From Cyclobacterium plantarum (lineage in GTDB: Bacteria; Bacteroidota; Bacteroidia; Cytophagales; Cyclobacteriaceae): a stretch of 64,000 bases of DNA. The notes beneath the pieces are model-generated. The model saw only the letters and a program-made list of their open reading frames with translations, made no database searches and was not told the DNA's origin. The stretch covers positions 27,435-91,434 of the forward strand of contig NZ_JAANYN010000017.1 in assembly GCF_011290685.1 (NCBI RefSeq), read 5' to 3'. Both the position numbers and the translations under genes were made by a program. This document shows, in pieces, positions 26,170 through 36,700 of the stretch. Each line of letters starts with the position of its first letter. The first letter of the stretch is position 1.

Positions 26170-27246
26170 TCAGATAAAACCTTCATCTATTTTTCTGGCA
26201 TCTGTAACATATTCTCTAAACTTACTTTCCTCTCCAAGTTTACAAATTAAAAGTACATTTTCACTATCGCTGATCAGGTAATCTTTTAAACCCTGAATGA
26301 CCACCAGCTTGTCCTGAGGAAGTTGAATGAAACAGTTTTCCGTATCGTACAATAGCGCTTTACCTTTTACACTATTTTGTTCATTGTCCTTATCAGAAAT
26401 GTCATACAGATTTTGCCAGGAACCCAGGTCTGACCAGCCAAAATCACCCAATACCATAAAAAACTCATCGGATCTCTCTAAAATGCCATGGTCAATGGAA
26501 ATATTTTTGATCAGGCTGTAAGCCTTGTTCAGAAACAGGTGCTCCTTTTCAGTGCAAAAGTAAATTTCACCTTCCTCAAAAACTTCAGCCATTTCCGGTA
26601 AATACTTTTCAAAAGCATTGATGATACTTTCATTTTTCCAAATAAAAGTCCCCGAATTCCAAACGAAATCTCCACTTTCCAAAAAAGTGGTGGCCAGGGA
26701 AAAGTCAGGCTTTTCGGTAAAGGTTTTTACTTTTTTAACCTGCTTCCCATTATCGGGGAAATACTGAATATAACCATAGCTGGTATCTGCCCTGTTTGGC
26801 CTGATACCGATAGTAACCAGGTTTCCAGATTCGGAAGCGCCCTCTATAGCCAGATCTATGGCTTCAAAAAAAGCCTGTTCATTAAAGATCAACTGATCGG
26901 ATGGACTGATCAGCACCATGGCATTTGGGTTCAATTTTTTGATTTTATAGCTGGCCAGTGCAATAGATGCTGCAGTATTCCTTCGCAATGGCTCAACGAG
27001 TATCTGGTTTTCAGGTATTTGTGGTAATTGTTCTTTTACCAGGGAAAGGTATCTTTTATTGGTCACCACAATAAACTGATAAGGTTCGAAGGCATCTTTA
27101 AACCTATCATAGGTCATTTGAAGCAAAGACTTGCCGGTACCAAGTAAATCCAAAAACTGTTTGGGCTTGTGGTGCCTGCTAAACGGCCAGAATTTAATTC
27201 CGATACCTCCTGCCAAAATCACTACATATTTGTCCCTTGTCTCCAT
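26170..27246 (-). CDS. manC: Mannose-1-phosphate guanylyltransferase
   Basis: ManC converts Man-1-P and GTP to GDP-mannose for glycans. The 358-residue protein shows the nucleotidyltransferase start VILAGGIGIKFWPFSR, KPKQFLDLLG, VEPLRRNTAASIALA, and the core GDFGWSDLGSW. In the first motif the usual GG(S/T)GTR(L/F)WP appears as GGIGIKFWP, so the canonical Arg is Lys. The short (about 360-residue) monofunctional form has no fused phosphomannose isomerase domain. It follows the KpsF-like gene by 3 bp on the same strand and converges with murQ 5 bp away. Confidence 0.92.
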   Translation of the reverse strand: METRDKYVVILAGGIGIKFWPFSRHHKPKQFLDLLGTGKSLLQMTYDRFKDAFEPYQFIVVTNKRYLSLVKEQLPQIPENQILVEPLRRNTAASIALASYKIKKLNPNAMVLISPSDQLIFNEQAFFEAIDLAIEGASESGNLVTIGIRPNRADTSYGYIQYFPDNGKQVKKVKTFTEKPDFSLATTFLESGDFVWNSGTFIWKNESIINAFEKYLPEMAEVFEEGEIYFCTEKEHLFLNKAYSLIKNISIDHGILERSDEFFMVLGDFGWSDLGSWQNLYDISDKDNEQNSVKGKALLYDTENCFIQLPQDKLVVIQGLKDYLISDSENVLLICKLGEESKFREYVTDARKIDEGFI

Positions 27247-27249
27247 AAT

Positions 27250-28218
27250 TTATACAATTCCTTCCTTCATCAAATCATGAATATGGATAAACCCGACAAC
27301 CGAATTACCTTCCATTACTACCAATTGTGTAATATTAAAATCCCTCATCAATCCCAGTGCTTTTACCGCATACTCCCCGGCATCGATCGTTTTCGGATGA
27401 CTGGTCATGATTTCAACCGCCTTTATCCGTGTCAGGTCAGGGTCACGCTGAAGCATTCTTCTCAGGTCTCCATCCGTTATGATGCCCAGCAACTGCTTAT
27501 CAGGTCCAACCACAGCTGTCGCCCCAAGCCTTTTACTGCTTATCTCTACAATTACATCCTTTAAGTTCGCATTCACTGTAATGACAGGCAGCAAGGAATC
27601 ATCCATTACATCTCCAACTTTCAGGTACAGCTTCTTGCCCAGGGCACCTCCCGGATGAAACCTGGCAAAAGATTCGGCAGTAAAACCCCTGGCTGTAAGT
27701 AAGCAAACTGCCAGGGCATCTCCCATGGCCATTTGGGCTGTAGTACTGCTGGTTGGAGCCAGCTTATTCGGGCAGGCCTCTTCCTTTACACCTGCATACA
27801 ACACGTAATCTGCTTGCCTGGCCAAATAACTGGATTCGTTACCCACCAAGGCTATCAGCTTGTTTCCAAGTTGCTTAACCAAAGGTACCAGCACTTTAAT
27901 TTCGGGAGTATTGCCGCTTTTAGATATGCATATTACAAAATCTTCTTTTTTAATCATACCCAAATCACCATGAATTGCATCGGCAGCATGCATAAATAAA
28001 GAAGGTGTTCCTGTAGAATTGAGTGTAGCCACAATTTTATTGGAAATGATGGCACTTTTGCCAATACCGGTGACCACCACCCGTCCTGAGTGCTGAAAAA
28101 TATCTCGTACACAAGCCTCAAAATCCTCTCCAATATAAGGTATTAAATTTATAAGGGCATCGGCCTCGTTTTGAAGTACATTTATTGCCGTGGTTTTAAT
28201 ATTTTTTAGTAAATTCAA
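27250..28218 (-). CDS. KpsF/KdsD-type arabinose 5-phosphate isomerase
   Basis: The 322-residue protein has an N-terminal SIS domain (GIGKSAIISNKIVATLNSTGTPS, then ISKSGNTPEIKVLVP) and a C-terminal CBS pair (about 205-322, VVGPDKQLLGIITDGDLRR and VVMEGNSVVGFIHIHDL). This is the architecture of D-arabinose 5-phosphate isomerases, which make the Kdo precursor for lipopolysaccharide. The start is TTG at 28218 (no suitable ATG nearby gives the family N-terminus). It is the first gene of a two-gene unit with manC, linking it to surface-glycan synthesis. Confidence 0.93.
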   Translation of the reverse strand: MNLLKNIKTTAINVLQNEADALINLIPYIGEDFEACVRDIFQHSGRVVVTGIGKSAIISNKIVATLNSTGTPSLFMHAADAIHGDLGMIKKEDFVICISKSGNTPEIKVLVPLVKQLGNKLIALVGNESSYLARQADYVLYAGVKEEACPNKLAPTSSTTAQMAMGDALAVCLLTARGFTAESFARFHPGGALGKKLYLKVGDVMDDSLLPVITVNANLKDVIVEISSKRLGATAVVGPDKQLLGIITDGDLRRMLQRDPDLTRIKAVEIMTSHPKTIDAGEYAVKALGLMRDFNITQLVVMEGNSVVGFIHIHDLMKEGIV

Positions 28219-28316
28219 TTTTGCAGTTGTTAATTGTTAATTTTGTACAAAGGTAGGAAAGTTTTACCTTAAACTTTAATGATTGACTGAGAGCAACTCA
28301 TTAAACTATTTATATA

Positions 28317-30494
28317 GTGGATAACGCAGTAAAAGATAATCTGAAAAATATTTTTGGTTTCAATCAGTTCAGAGGAAACCAACAATTCATAGTAGAAAAT
28401 ATACTTAAGGGGAAAAACACTTTTGTTATAATGCCTACAGGGGCAGGGAAATCCCTTTGCTACCAATTGCCAGCCGTTTCAAAAAAGGGGACTGCTATCG
28501 TCATTTCTCCTTTAATTGCGCTGATGAAAAATCAGGTGGACCAACTGAACAGTTTTGGCATTAATGCCCATTTCCTTAATTCCACCCTGAGCAAATCCGA
28601 ATCGAACAGGGTAAAGGGTGAAGTAACGGCCGGTCTTACCAAATTGCTATATGTGGCTCCCGAGTCGTTGACCAAAGATGAAAACGTCCAGTTTTTAAAA
28701 AACTCGGATATTAGCTTTGTTGCCATTGATGAGGCCCATTGTATTTCGGAGTGGGGTCATGATTTCAGGCCAGAGTACCGAAAGATAAAATCAATTATTG
28801 CCCAGATCGGGGACAAGCTCCCGGTCATCGCACTTACAGCTACAGCCACGCCAAAGGTTCAGCAAGACATACAGCGAAACCTTCAAATGGAGGAAGCTGA
28901 CCTTTTCAAGTCTTCATTTAATCGGACCAATCTTTATTATGAGGTCAGACCGAAAATGAAGAATGACACCAAAAAGGAAATCATCAAATACATTAAGTCA
29001 CAAAAAGGCAAATCGGGGATCATCTATTGTCTGAGCAGGAAAAAAGTGACAGAAATAGCCGACCTTTTAAAGGTGAACGGGATCAATGCCGCCCCGTATC
29101 ATGCCGGACTTGATGGTCACGTCAGGATAAAAAATCAGGATGACTTCCTCAACGAAGAAGTAGATGTCATCGTGGCCACCATCGCTTTTGGAATGGGCAT
29201 AGACAAGCCAGATGTAAGGTATGTCATCCATTATGATGTACCCAAGTCCCTCGAAGGCTATTACCAGGAAACCGGTAGGGCCGGAAGAGATGGCCTTGAA
29301 GGTCACTGTCTAATGTTTTACCGGTATGAAGATATTGTAAAACTGGAAAAGTTCAATAAAGACAAGCCTGTCAATGAACGCGAAAACGCCAAAGTCCTGC
29401 TCCAGGAAATGGCAGCCTATGCTGAAAGTTCAGTTTGCAGGAGAAGGTTTTTGCTTCATTATTTCGGGGAAAACCTGGGAAAAGATTGTGGCTTTTGTGA
29501 CAACTGTAAAAAGTCAAAAGAAACCTTTGATGGTCAGGATGACATCATTACTGTAATCAAAGCTGTAAAGGAAACCAATCAAAGGTTTAGTATGGATCAT
29601 ATCGTAAGTATGATTCGGGGAGAAAAAGACGATTACATAGAGAGCTATGACCATGATAAACTCTCCACTTTTGGCCTGGGTAAGGACAAAGATACGATCC
29701 ATTGGAAAACAGTAATTAGACAAACCATGATTTATGGTTTGCTTGATAAAGACATAGAAAATTACGGTGTCCTTTTGCTATCAGATAAAAGTGAAGCTTA
29801 TTTAAAGGAACCTTACCCTATTAAGATCAGTAAAAATCATAATTTTGAGGAAATGGCTGAAAACATATCTTCTGAAGAGCTGAACAATGTGGGCAAAGCT
29901 TATGATGAAAAGCTTTATGAATTGCTGAAAGCGGAACGAAAAAAAGTAGCAAAAGTCAAAAACCTCCCTCCTTATGTCGTCTTTCAGGATCCGTCACTGG
30001 AGGAAATGGCTACCGTTTATCCTACCTCAAAGGAAGAACTGGCCCAAATCAATGGGGTAGGAATAGGAAAAGTAACCAAATTTGGTGCTAGCTTCCTGAA
30101 ATTGATTGAGAAATATGTAGATGAGAATGAAATTATCACAGCGTCAGATGTGGTAGTAAAAACCGCCGGAACGCGGTCCAAAGTTAAGATCACCATCATT
30201 CAGCAAATAGACCGAAAAATTGACCTTGACGAAATTGCAAATAACCTGAATATCAGCATGAGCGAATTGCTTCATGAAATAGAGCAGATTATCTACAGTG
30301 GGACAAAATTAAACATCAATTATTACATCCAAAACATCATGGATGATGAAAGAGAGGATATTCTCCATGATTATTTCATGACGGCCGATACTGACAAAAT
30401 CCGGGAAGCCATGGCGGAATTAGAGGAAGATGATTTTTCTGAGGAGGAAGTAAGGGTTTACCGGATAAAATTTATTTCAGATCACGCCAACTAA
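28317..30494 (+). CDS. recQ: ATP-dependent DNA helicase RecQ
   Basis: A GTG start opens a 725-residue SF2 helicase acting in recombination and repair. Walker A is MPTGAGKSLCYQLPA, motif II is AIDEAHCISEWGHDFRPEY, and motif VI is YYQETGRAGRDG. The zinc-binding RQC cysteines are in CRRRFLLHYFG and CGFCDNCK. An HRDC-like segment (PPYVVFQDPSLEEMATVYP, around 560-630) and a further C-terminal helical extension (SMSELLHEIEQIIYSG) complete the protein. The length is above the E. coli 609 residues but usual for Bacteroidota. Divergent from the isomerase gene across about 98 bp that contain a TAATTTTG box (28238-28245). Confidence 0.96.
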   Translation: MDNAVKDNLKNIFGFNQFRGNQQFIVENILKGKNTFVIMPTGAGKSLCYQLPAVSKKGTAIVISPLIALMKNQVDQLNSFGINAHFLNSTLSKSESNRVKGEVTAGLTKLLYVAPESLTKDENVQFLKNSDISFVAIDEAHCISEWGHDFRPEYRKIKSIIAQIGDKLPVIALTATATPKVQQDIQRNLQMEEADLFKSSFNRTNLYYEVRPKMKNDTKKEIIKYIKSQKGKSGIIYCLSRKKVTEIADLLKVNGINAAPYHAGLDGHVRIKNQDDFLNEEVDVIVATIAFGMGIDKPDVRYVIHYDVPKSLEGYYQETGRAGRDGLEGHCLMFYRYEDIVKLEKFNKDKPVNERENAKVLLQEMAAYAESSVCRRRFLLHYFGENLGKDCGFCDNCKKSKETFDGQDDIITVIKAVKETNQRFSMDHIVSMIRGEKDDYIESYDHDKLSTFGLGKDKDTIHWKTVIRQTMIYGLLDKDIENYGVLLLSDKSEAYLKEPYPIKISKNHNFEEMAENISSEELNNVGKAYDEKLYELLKAERKKVAKVKNLPPYVVFQDPSLEEMATVYPTSKEELAQINGVGIGKVTKFGASFLKLIEKYVDENEIITASDVVVKTAGTRSKVKITIIQQIDRKIDLDEIANNLNISMSELLHEIEQIIYSGTKLNINYYIQNIMDDEREDILHDYFMTADTDKIREAMAELEEDDFSEEEVRVYRIKFISDHAN

Positions 30495-30508
30495 AAGAAA
30501 TACTACAA

Positions 30509-31804
30509 ATGAACATATTGCTTATTGGAAGCGGTGGCAGGGAACACGCCTTTGCCTGGAAAATAAAACAGAGTACACATTGTGAAAAATTATGGATTGC
30601 TCCTGGCAATGCCGGAACTCAGGCCCTTGGGGAAAATATAGACCTATCCGCCAATGACTTCGAAGGAATTAAGCATTTTTGCATTACAAATGACATCCAT
30701 TTACTCGTAGTTGGACCAGAAGAGCCATTGGTAAAGGGTTTAAGAGATTTTTTGGCCCTGGACCCTAAAACTGCCTCCCTTCCCATCGTGGGGCCAGGTA
30801 AGGCAGGTGCACAGCTCGAAGGTAGTAAGGATTTTTCGAAGGCATTTATGAACCAATATGGGATCCCTACCGCTTCCCATGCCACGTTCACACAGGCATC
30901 TTTACAGGAGGGTATTGCTTATTTAAAAACGCAAAAATTGCCGATTGTCCTTAAAGCGGATGGCCTGGCGGCTGGCAAGGGTGTTTTGATTTGTAACAGC
31001 CATGAAGAAGCTGAAAAAAGCTTCAAAGACATGCTGGTAGGACAGAAATTTGGGGAAGCCTCAACAAAAGTGGTAATAGAAACTTTCCTTAAAGGAATAG
31101 AGCTTTCCGTATTTGTAGCCACAGATGGAGAAAGCTATAAAATTCTTCCTGAAGCAAAAGATTACAAGAGAATCGGTGAAATGGATACCGGACCAAACAC
31201 CGGGGGTATGGGAGCCATTAGCCCGGTTCCATTCGCAGATCAGGCTTTTATGGAAAAAGTCGAAGAAAAAGTTATTAAGCCTACCGTTCTCGGGTTAAAA
31301 AATTCAGGAATAGATTTCAGGGGTTTTCTTTTTATAGGTCTTATGAATATGGATGGGGAGCCCTTTGTCATCGAATACAATGTCAGAATGGGAGATCCGG
31401 AAACCCAGGCTGTGTTACCTAGAATTGAAAGCGACTTTGTATCCCTGTTGAGTGCCATTGCTGATAAGAAATTGAGAGATTATAATTTAAAAACCACTGC
31501 CACCAAAACAGCAACAGTGGTAATGGTAGCCGGAGGATATCCGGAAGTCTATGAGACGGGCAAGGTCATATCAGGCCTGGAAAAAGATACGCTCAAACAA
31601 GCCATCACCTTTCATGCGGGCACCAAAACAAGGCATCCGGAAGCCATCGTTACCAATGGTGGAAGAGTACTAGGAATTACCGGGTTAGGAAATACAATCG
31701 AGGATGCGATTAAGCATGCCTACGAAAGAGTAAATCAGATCAATTGGGAGAAAGTAAATTACAGGAAAGATATCGGTCAGGATATTCTTCATTTAAGTGA
31801 TTGA
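30509..31804 (+). CDS. purD: Phosphoribosylamine-glycine ligase
   Basis: PurD makes GAR from phosphoribosylamine, glycine and ATP in purine synthesis. The 431-residue length is normal. The start NILLIGSGGREHAFAWKI, the ATP-grasp features LKADGLAAGKGVLICN and DYKRIGEMDTGPNTGGMGA, and the metal-site FRGFLFIGLM...PFVIEYNVRMGDPE are all present. It begins 14 bp after recQ and may be cotranscribed with it. The unit probably continues into ricT 46 bp downstream. Confidence 0.97.
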   Translation: MNILLIGSGGREHAFAWKIKQSTHCEKLWIAPGNAGTQALGENIDLSANDFEGIKHFCITNDIHLLVVGPEEPLVKGLRDFLALDPKTASLPIVGPGKAGAQLEGSKDFSKAFMNQYGIPTASHATFTQASLQEGIAYLKTQKLPIVLKADGLAAGKGVLICNSHEEAEKSFKDMLVGQKFGEASTKVVIETFLKGIELSVFVATDGESYKILPEAKDYKRIGEMDTGPNTGGMGAISPVPFADQAFMEKVEEKVIKPTVLGLKNSGIDFRGFLFIGLMNMDGEPFVIEYNVRMGDPETQAVLPRIESDFVSLLSAIADKKLRDYNLKTTATKTATVVMVAGGYPEVYETGKVISGLEKDTLKQAITFHAGTKTRHPEAIVTNGGRVLGITGLGNTIEDAIKHAYERVNQINWEKVNYRKDIGQDILHLSD

Positions 31805-31850
31805 AAACCCATTTTCACGAGGAGGCAACTCCCTTAAATATAGATGAATT

Positions 31851-33221
31851 ATGTCAGGATGTACAAACTGTAGCACCGGAACGACAGCTGTAGGCGGCTG
31901 TCAAAATAACGGCAGTTGCGGTACCAGCGATTGTAATAAAATGAATGCCTTTGATTGGTTATCCCATATGGGCATACCCGAAATAGATAAATTTGACATT
32001 GCAGAAATTAAATTTAAAGGAGGAAGAAAAGATTATTTCAGAAATTCGGGCCTTTTGCCACTCACTACCGGAGACCCGGTGGTGGTGGATGTACCCAACG
32101 GGCACCACATTGGTTACGTGTCCCTGCAAGGTGAGTTGGTAAGACTTCAGATGCAGAAAAGAAAAATCAAAAACGATGACAATATTCTTAGCATTTACCG
32201 GGTAGCGACCCAAAAAGACCTTGATAAATGGCAGGAAGCCAAAAACCGGGAAATCCCTACCATATACAGGAGCAAACAAATCATTGAGGAACTCAAACTG
32301 GGAATGAAACTATCGGATGTGGAATATCAGGCAGATAATTCAAAAGCCACTTTTTATTATTCCGCTGATGACAGGGTTGATTTCAGGGAATTGATCAAGA
32401 TTTTGGCTTCAGAGTTTAAAATAAGGGTTGAAATGAGGCAAATTAGCCTCAGGCAGGAAGCGGGCCGGTTGGGAGGCATTGGTGTTTGTGGCAGGGAGCT
32501 CTGTTGCTCCACCTGGATCCACGATTTTAAAAGTGTCACTACTTCAGCAGCAAGATATCAGAACCTTTCCCTGAATCCGAGTAAATTGTCCGGCCAATGC
32601 GGTCGGTTGAAATGCTGCCTGAATTTCGAACTGGATAGTTACCTGAGTGCATTGGAAGATATTCCCAATGTTGAGAAGCCACTGCTAACGGAAGCGGGAC
32701 CCGCCAAGCTCCAAAAAACAGATATTTTCAGAAGACTCATGTGGTTCAGTTACAATGATGACAACAACTGGCACTCCATAGATTGTGACAGGGTCAAATT
32801 GATCCTTGAACAAAACGAAAAAGGAATCACTCCTTTCAACCTAAAGCAGGACAAGGCATTTGAGGGAGAGTTTGACCAAAGCAAAAACAACCAGGACCTG
32901 GAGCTATTGGACAAGAAATTTGCTCAATCCAAAAGGAAAAAGAAGCGAAAACCCAAATCAAGAAAACCCAACATGACCTCAGGTGAAGCTGGAACAGCCA
33001 GACCTGATCAGCAAGAAAAAAGGGGCAGAAATCAAAAAAGCAATCGCAACCATAAAAGAGGAAATAAAAATCAAAAGGATAATCCATCCCAAATCCAGGC
33101 CGATAATGGGTCGCAAGGACCAAAAAGTAAAAATGATGGTCATCCGAATAAAAGGCGTAGGCCCAACCGAAACCGGAATCCAAAGAACAATCCAAACCAG
33201 GGGAAGTCTGATGATAACTAA
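31851..33221 (+). CDS. ricT: RicT/YaaT-like PSP1 protein with a basic disordered tail
   Basis: The 456-residue protein has an N-terminal Cys-rich stretch (CTNCSTG, then GGCQNNGSCGTSDC). A PSP1 domain follows with RVEMRQISLRQEAGRLGGIG, CGRELCCSTW and SGQCGRLKCCLNFE (about 195-265). In Bacillus, RicT (YaaT) forms the Fe-S containing Y-complex that tunes RNA processing. The C-terminal 85 residues are low complexity, rich in Lys, Arg, Asn and Gln, probably disordered and nucleic-acid binding. A GGAGG-like site precedes the ATG. Its last 11 bases overlap gldH. In Bacteroidota this neighbourhood with gldH is recurrent (my recollection). Confidence 0.9.
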   Translation: MSGCTNCSTGTTAVGGCQNNGSCGTSDCNKMNAFDWLSHMGIPEIDKFDIAEIKFKGGRKDYFRNSGLLPLTTGDPVVVDVPNGHHIGYVSLQGELVRLQMQKRKIKNDDNILSIYRVATQKDLDKWQEAKNREIPTIYRSKQIIEELKLGMKLSDVEYQADNSKATFYYSADDRVDFRELIKILASEFKIRVEMRQISLRQEAGRLGGIGVCGRELCCSTWIHDFKSVTTSAARYQNLSLNPSKLSGQCGRLKCCLNFELDSYLSALEDIPNVEKPLLTEAGPAKLQKTDIFRRLMWFSYNDDNNWHSIDCDRVKLILEQNEKGITPFNLKQDKAFEGEFDQSKNNQDLELLDKKFAQSKRKKKRKPKSRKPNMTSGEAGTARPDQQEKRGRNQKSNRNHKRGNKNQKDNPSQIQADNGSQGPKSKNDGHPNKRRRPNRNRNPKNNPNQGKSDDN

Positions 33222-33687
33222 ATGCCTGTCCCCCATTTTATACTTTCTCGGCATGCTTTTTTTGCTTTCCGGCTGTAATGGAGACAGGTTGTACGAATCC
33301 TTTGAAGACTTTCCAAACCAAAGTTGGCTGGTATCGGATACAGTTTCATTTTCGCTGGATTCACTACCTCCCGCTGTTTCAAAAATGCTATCTGTAGGCA
33401 TCAGGTACAACGACAGCTACGAATACCATAACCTGTACCTCCGTTACTTACTCAGGGACAGCCTGAATAATGTAATGTTGGATTCACTGGTCAACCTGCA
33501 ACTGTTTGATTCCAAATCAGGTCAACCTCTGGGATCAGGATTTGGCAACAGAAGGACACTTTATGATACTTTACCTGCAAATCAACTTGCAACACCAGCA
33601 AGGGTGGAGTTCATCCAATACATGAGAAAAGACACCTTGACTGGCATTGAATCGGTAGGCTTGAAAATATCGGAGATTAGGGATTAA
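33211..33687 (+). CDS. gldH: Gliding motility lipoprotein GldH
   Basis: From ATG 33211 the 158-residue protein starts with a lipoprotein signal, lipobox LSGC at Cys22. The mature part reads GDRLYESFEDFPNQSWLVSDTVSFSL and continues with VGIRYNDSYEYHNLYLRYLL, which is the GldH family pattern. GldH is one of the lipoproteins required for gliding motility and type IX secretion-linked movement in Flavobacterium. A longer frame opening at 32983 reads antisense-like low-complexity sequence shared with the ricT tail; the lipobox position fixes the start at 33211. The first 11 nt overlap the ricT end. Other gld/por genes are not in this window. Confidence 0.92.
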   Translation: MITKCLSPILYFLGMLFLLSGCNGDRLYESFEDFPNQSWLVSDTVSFSLDSLPPAVSKMLSVGIRYNDSYEYHNLYLRYLLRDSLNNVMLDSLVNLQLFDSKSGQPLGSGFGNRRTLYDTLPANQLATPARVEFIQYMRKDTLTGIESVGLKISEIRD

Positions 33688-33756
33688 AACTGCAACATGC
33701 ATTTTTTTCAGGGTAAAGGAATAAGAGCCAGACAGCTAGTATTGTGTGCCATGTTT

Positions 33757-36700
33757 TTATGCCTTATTAAAATTTCCTTGCGCTATTTTGGTTTGCAGCA
33801 AATCTTCCCTATCTAACCAATATTGCCTGCTAAACAAAAACACAATGTTCCAATTTCTGGAAGTCAATAGCTGAGGATGATAAACAAATGCCTCTTTTGC
33901 GGTTTTTGCAGCAAAAAACCTTTGGTCATCCGTAAGTATTGCCGCCACGGCTTTTCCGTTTTCTTTAACTTCCAGATCCATCACTTTAACGTATGGGTTT
34001 TCTTCCACTTCATGATTTCCATAAGTCCCTACAAGTCTGTTTTTTAATGACCATTGGTTGCCATAACCTTTCACATCTAGGCTGGCCTTTTCAGGAATTT
34101 CACCTTCTTGAATTTTAGCAGCATAGGCTAAATATTCACTTAACAATCTGGTTCCTGGATTATTCAAGTGTTTATCCTTGAAATCGCTTGCTTTAAGACT
34201 GGTGATTAGAATATTTTCCTTTCTGGCTCTGGTTACCGCAACATTCAAACGATTCTCCCCCCCTTTTCTGGATAATAGCCCAAAATTGGCTGTAAACCTT
34301 CCTTCCGGATTTTTGGCGTATCCTACGGAAAAGATAACCCTGTCAAATTCATCCCCTTGTACATTTTCTATGTTTTTTACTTTGATATTTTTATCCATTC
34401 TCAGATGTTCATCTTCCTCTAAAAGGGTTATGATCAGAATCATCTGGTAATAATTGAAAGTAATGACACCCAGGGAATCCAAAGGATATTTGGCTCTTAG
34501 TTTAACCAATTGTGACAAAGCCTCCTTCGCTTCAATAAGGTTGGTCTGGTTTTCCCAGATCCCATCAGTTGAAATTAATTTGACACCCTGCTCATTGCTA
34601 TTCAATACCTTCCTGTCGGGCAGCATGTAAAGCCTGTCCTCATAGAAGTGTTTGTTGGAAAAATGAATCAGCGGCAGGGTCGCACTTCTATAGTGAGTGC
34701 TGAGGTGAAAAGTGGGGAAAAATTTGCTTACCATATCCAATAAGGCATCAATTTCCAGCTCCATACCATCATCCTCAGATTGAATTCTGGTTTGGTAAAG
34801 ATCGTATGGCTGAAGCTGCTGACTGTCACCAGCAACAACCACTTGTTTTCCCCGCATCATCATGGGCAATCCCCTTTCAAAATAACATTGGCTGGCTTCA
34901 TCAAAAATCACCAAATCGAAATCCTGCTCAAGAGGAAAAAGGGCTGATGCAGTCTCCGGTGACGCCAACCAACAGGGTACCAATCTGAATATTTCATCTT
35001 TGTAATAAGCAATCAACTTTTTCACAGACCAGATCTGCTTCTTTTTACCTACCTGATGGGCCAGCTCCCGGTAAGTAATAAGATTGTTCAGGCGATTGTA
35101 TTCTAATTGTTGACAAACCCCCTCCCGAAGCCGCATCTCCACAATAAAGCGGGCAGTCTTCAACTTTTCCTCAACAGAGAATTCAAAATCAGCGATATAA
35201 CTTTTGATTTGAGGTCCATAGATTTCTTTCAAAATCGGGTATTTTGCCTCTAAATGCCCTATCCAACTTATCTTCAAACTGGATAAAAATATTTGTTTGA
35301 GGCTGGCAAAATCCCTTTCAGGAAATGCGTCAATAATTTTTTCAACCACCTTTTTCTCGACCTCGTTCATCTGGTTTCTTAACCGGTCAAACCTAATCAA
35401 CTCATCTACATCCCGGGCAATATTTTGATTCACTTCCTGCAGCTTTTCTTCATCAGGTGAACTAAGCAAATGTTTAATCTGAATCACACTGAGGTATTTC
35501 CTCCAATTTCCAAAATGGTCTTCTACCCAATCATTGATTACGGTAATACCCTCTAATAGTGTTTGAAAATGTTGGTAGGAAAATTGAGGTTTGTAAAAAT
35601 ACGAGGCCAAAACACCCAAATCATGCATGATAAATCGTGCTTTTAAAGCTTTTACCAGGACGCCGGCCATTTGATTAAAAGAATGGATAGTAAATGGTTT
35701 TTCAGGCAACTCTACCCAGGTCTTTTGGGCCAAGAGTGTATATTGGTGATTAAGGTTCATTCTGTTTTCCAACCTTTGAATCAATATCCTGATATCTTCC
35801 TTACTTTTTTTCAATCCATTTTGCTCCAGAAGCGAAATTACAGTTCCATATTTCTTGGCATCCAGGCTGACCGCCATCTTTCCGTACCATGATTCGAGTT
35901 TTTTGGAAGCCTGAACGGCTTTTTTCAGGACTCCTTCCACTTCTTCATCTCCAATTTCCCATTCTACTCCCTCCTCCCCAAACAATTTACGCACCATTTC
36001 TACTTTACTCTCCAGCCAAAGGTGGTCCAGTGATGCTGGATCATGTGGCATAAAAACCTTGAATTTCTCGTATATTTCCGGGCTGTTGATACTTTGCATT
36101 AATGCTTCAATCTTTTCCTTTTGTTGAAAAGATTGATAAATCAGTCCATATTCAAAGGTATCGGCCAACATGCTATCCAGGTCTTTCTTGGCTGTAAGTT
36201 TTACCGAAGATAATTCTTGAAAAGTGGCCTCTACACCTTTAAAAGCTTCGGGACCAAACACCGAAAAATCTACTCTATGGAGCCAAAACGAGGAAGAAAC
36301 CTGAAATTTATTAAAGAAAAACTGATATTGTTCAAAATTATTAAGAAAAACATCCAGGTCATCCAACCTGAAAGCCCGGTAATATTGGGTCATGTCTACT
36401 CCTTCATCAGCAGAATCTGATGTAAGGTAGAGTTCCTTCGCCGGAACGCCGCAATCTACTACATCAAAAAGCGCCTCTTTATATTCCTCAAAAAAATCCG
36501 TATGCTTTTCAATATTCCTGCACATTTGACCGAAAGTCCGCTCAAGTTGGATAGCATCCAGAGAATTATTGAGGCTTTGATAATTTTCAAGGGAGCTGAT
36601 TTGGTGATCGATTTTCTTGTACAGTTCTTTTCTATCTCCCCTGTAATCATGAACCAGGGCGGAAAAATTTGCCATACCCTGAGCAGACAAACGCTGATAA

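Noticed and set aside
32983..33210. N-terminal extension of gldH into ricT
   Set aside because: The extension is a frame-shifted reading of the ricT low-complexity tail; the lipobox at Cys22 from ATG 33211 fixes the true start.
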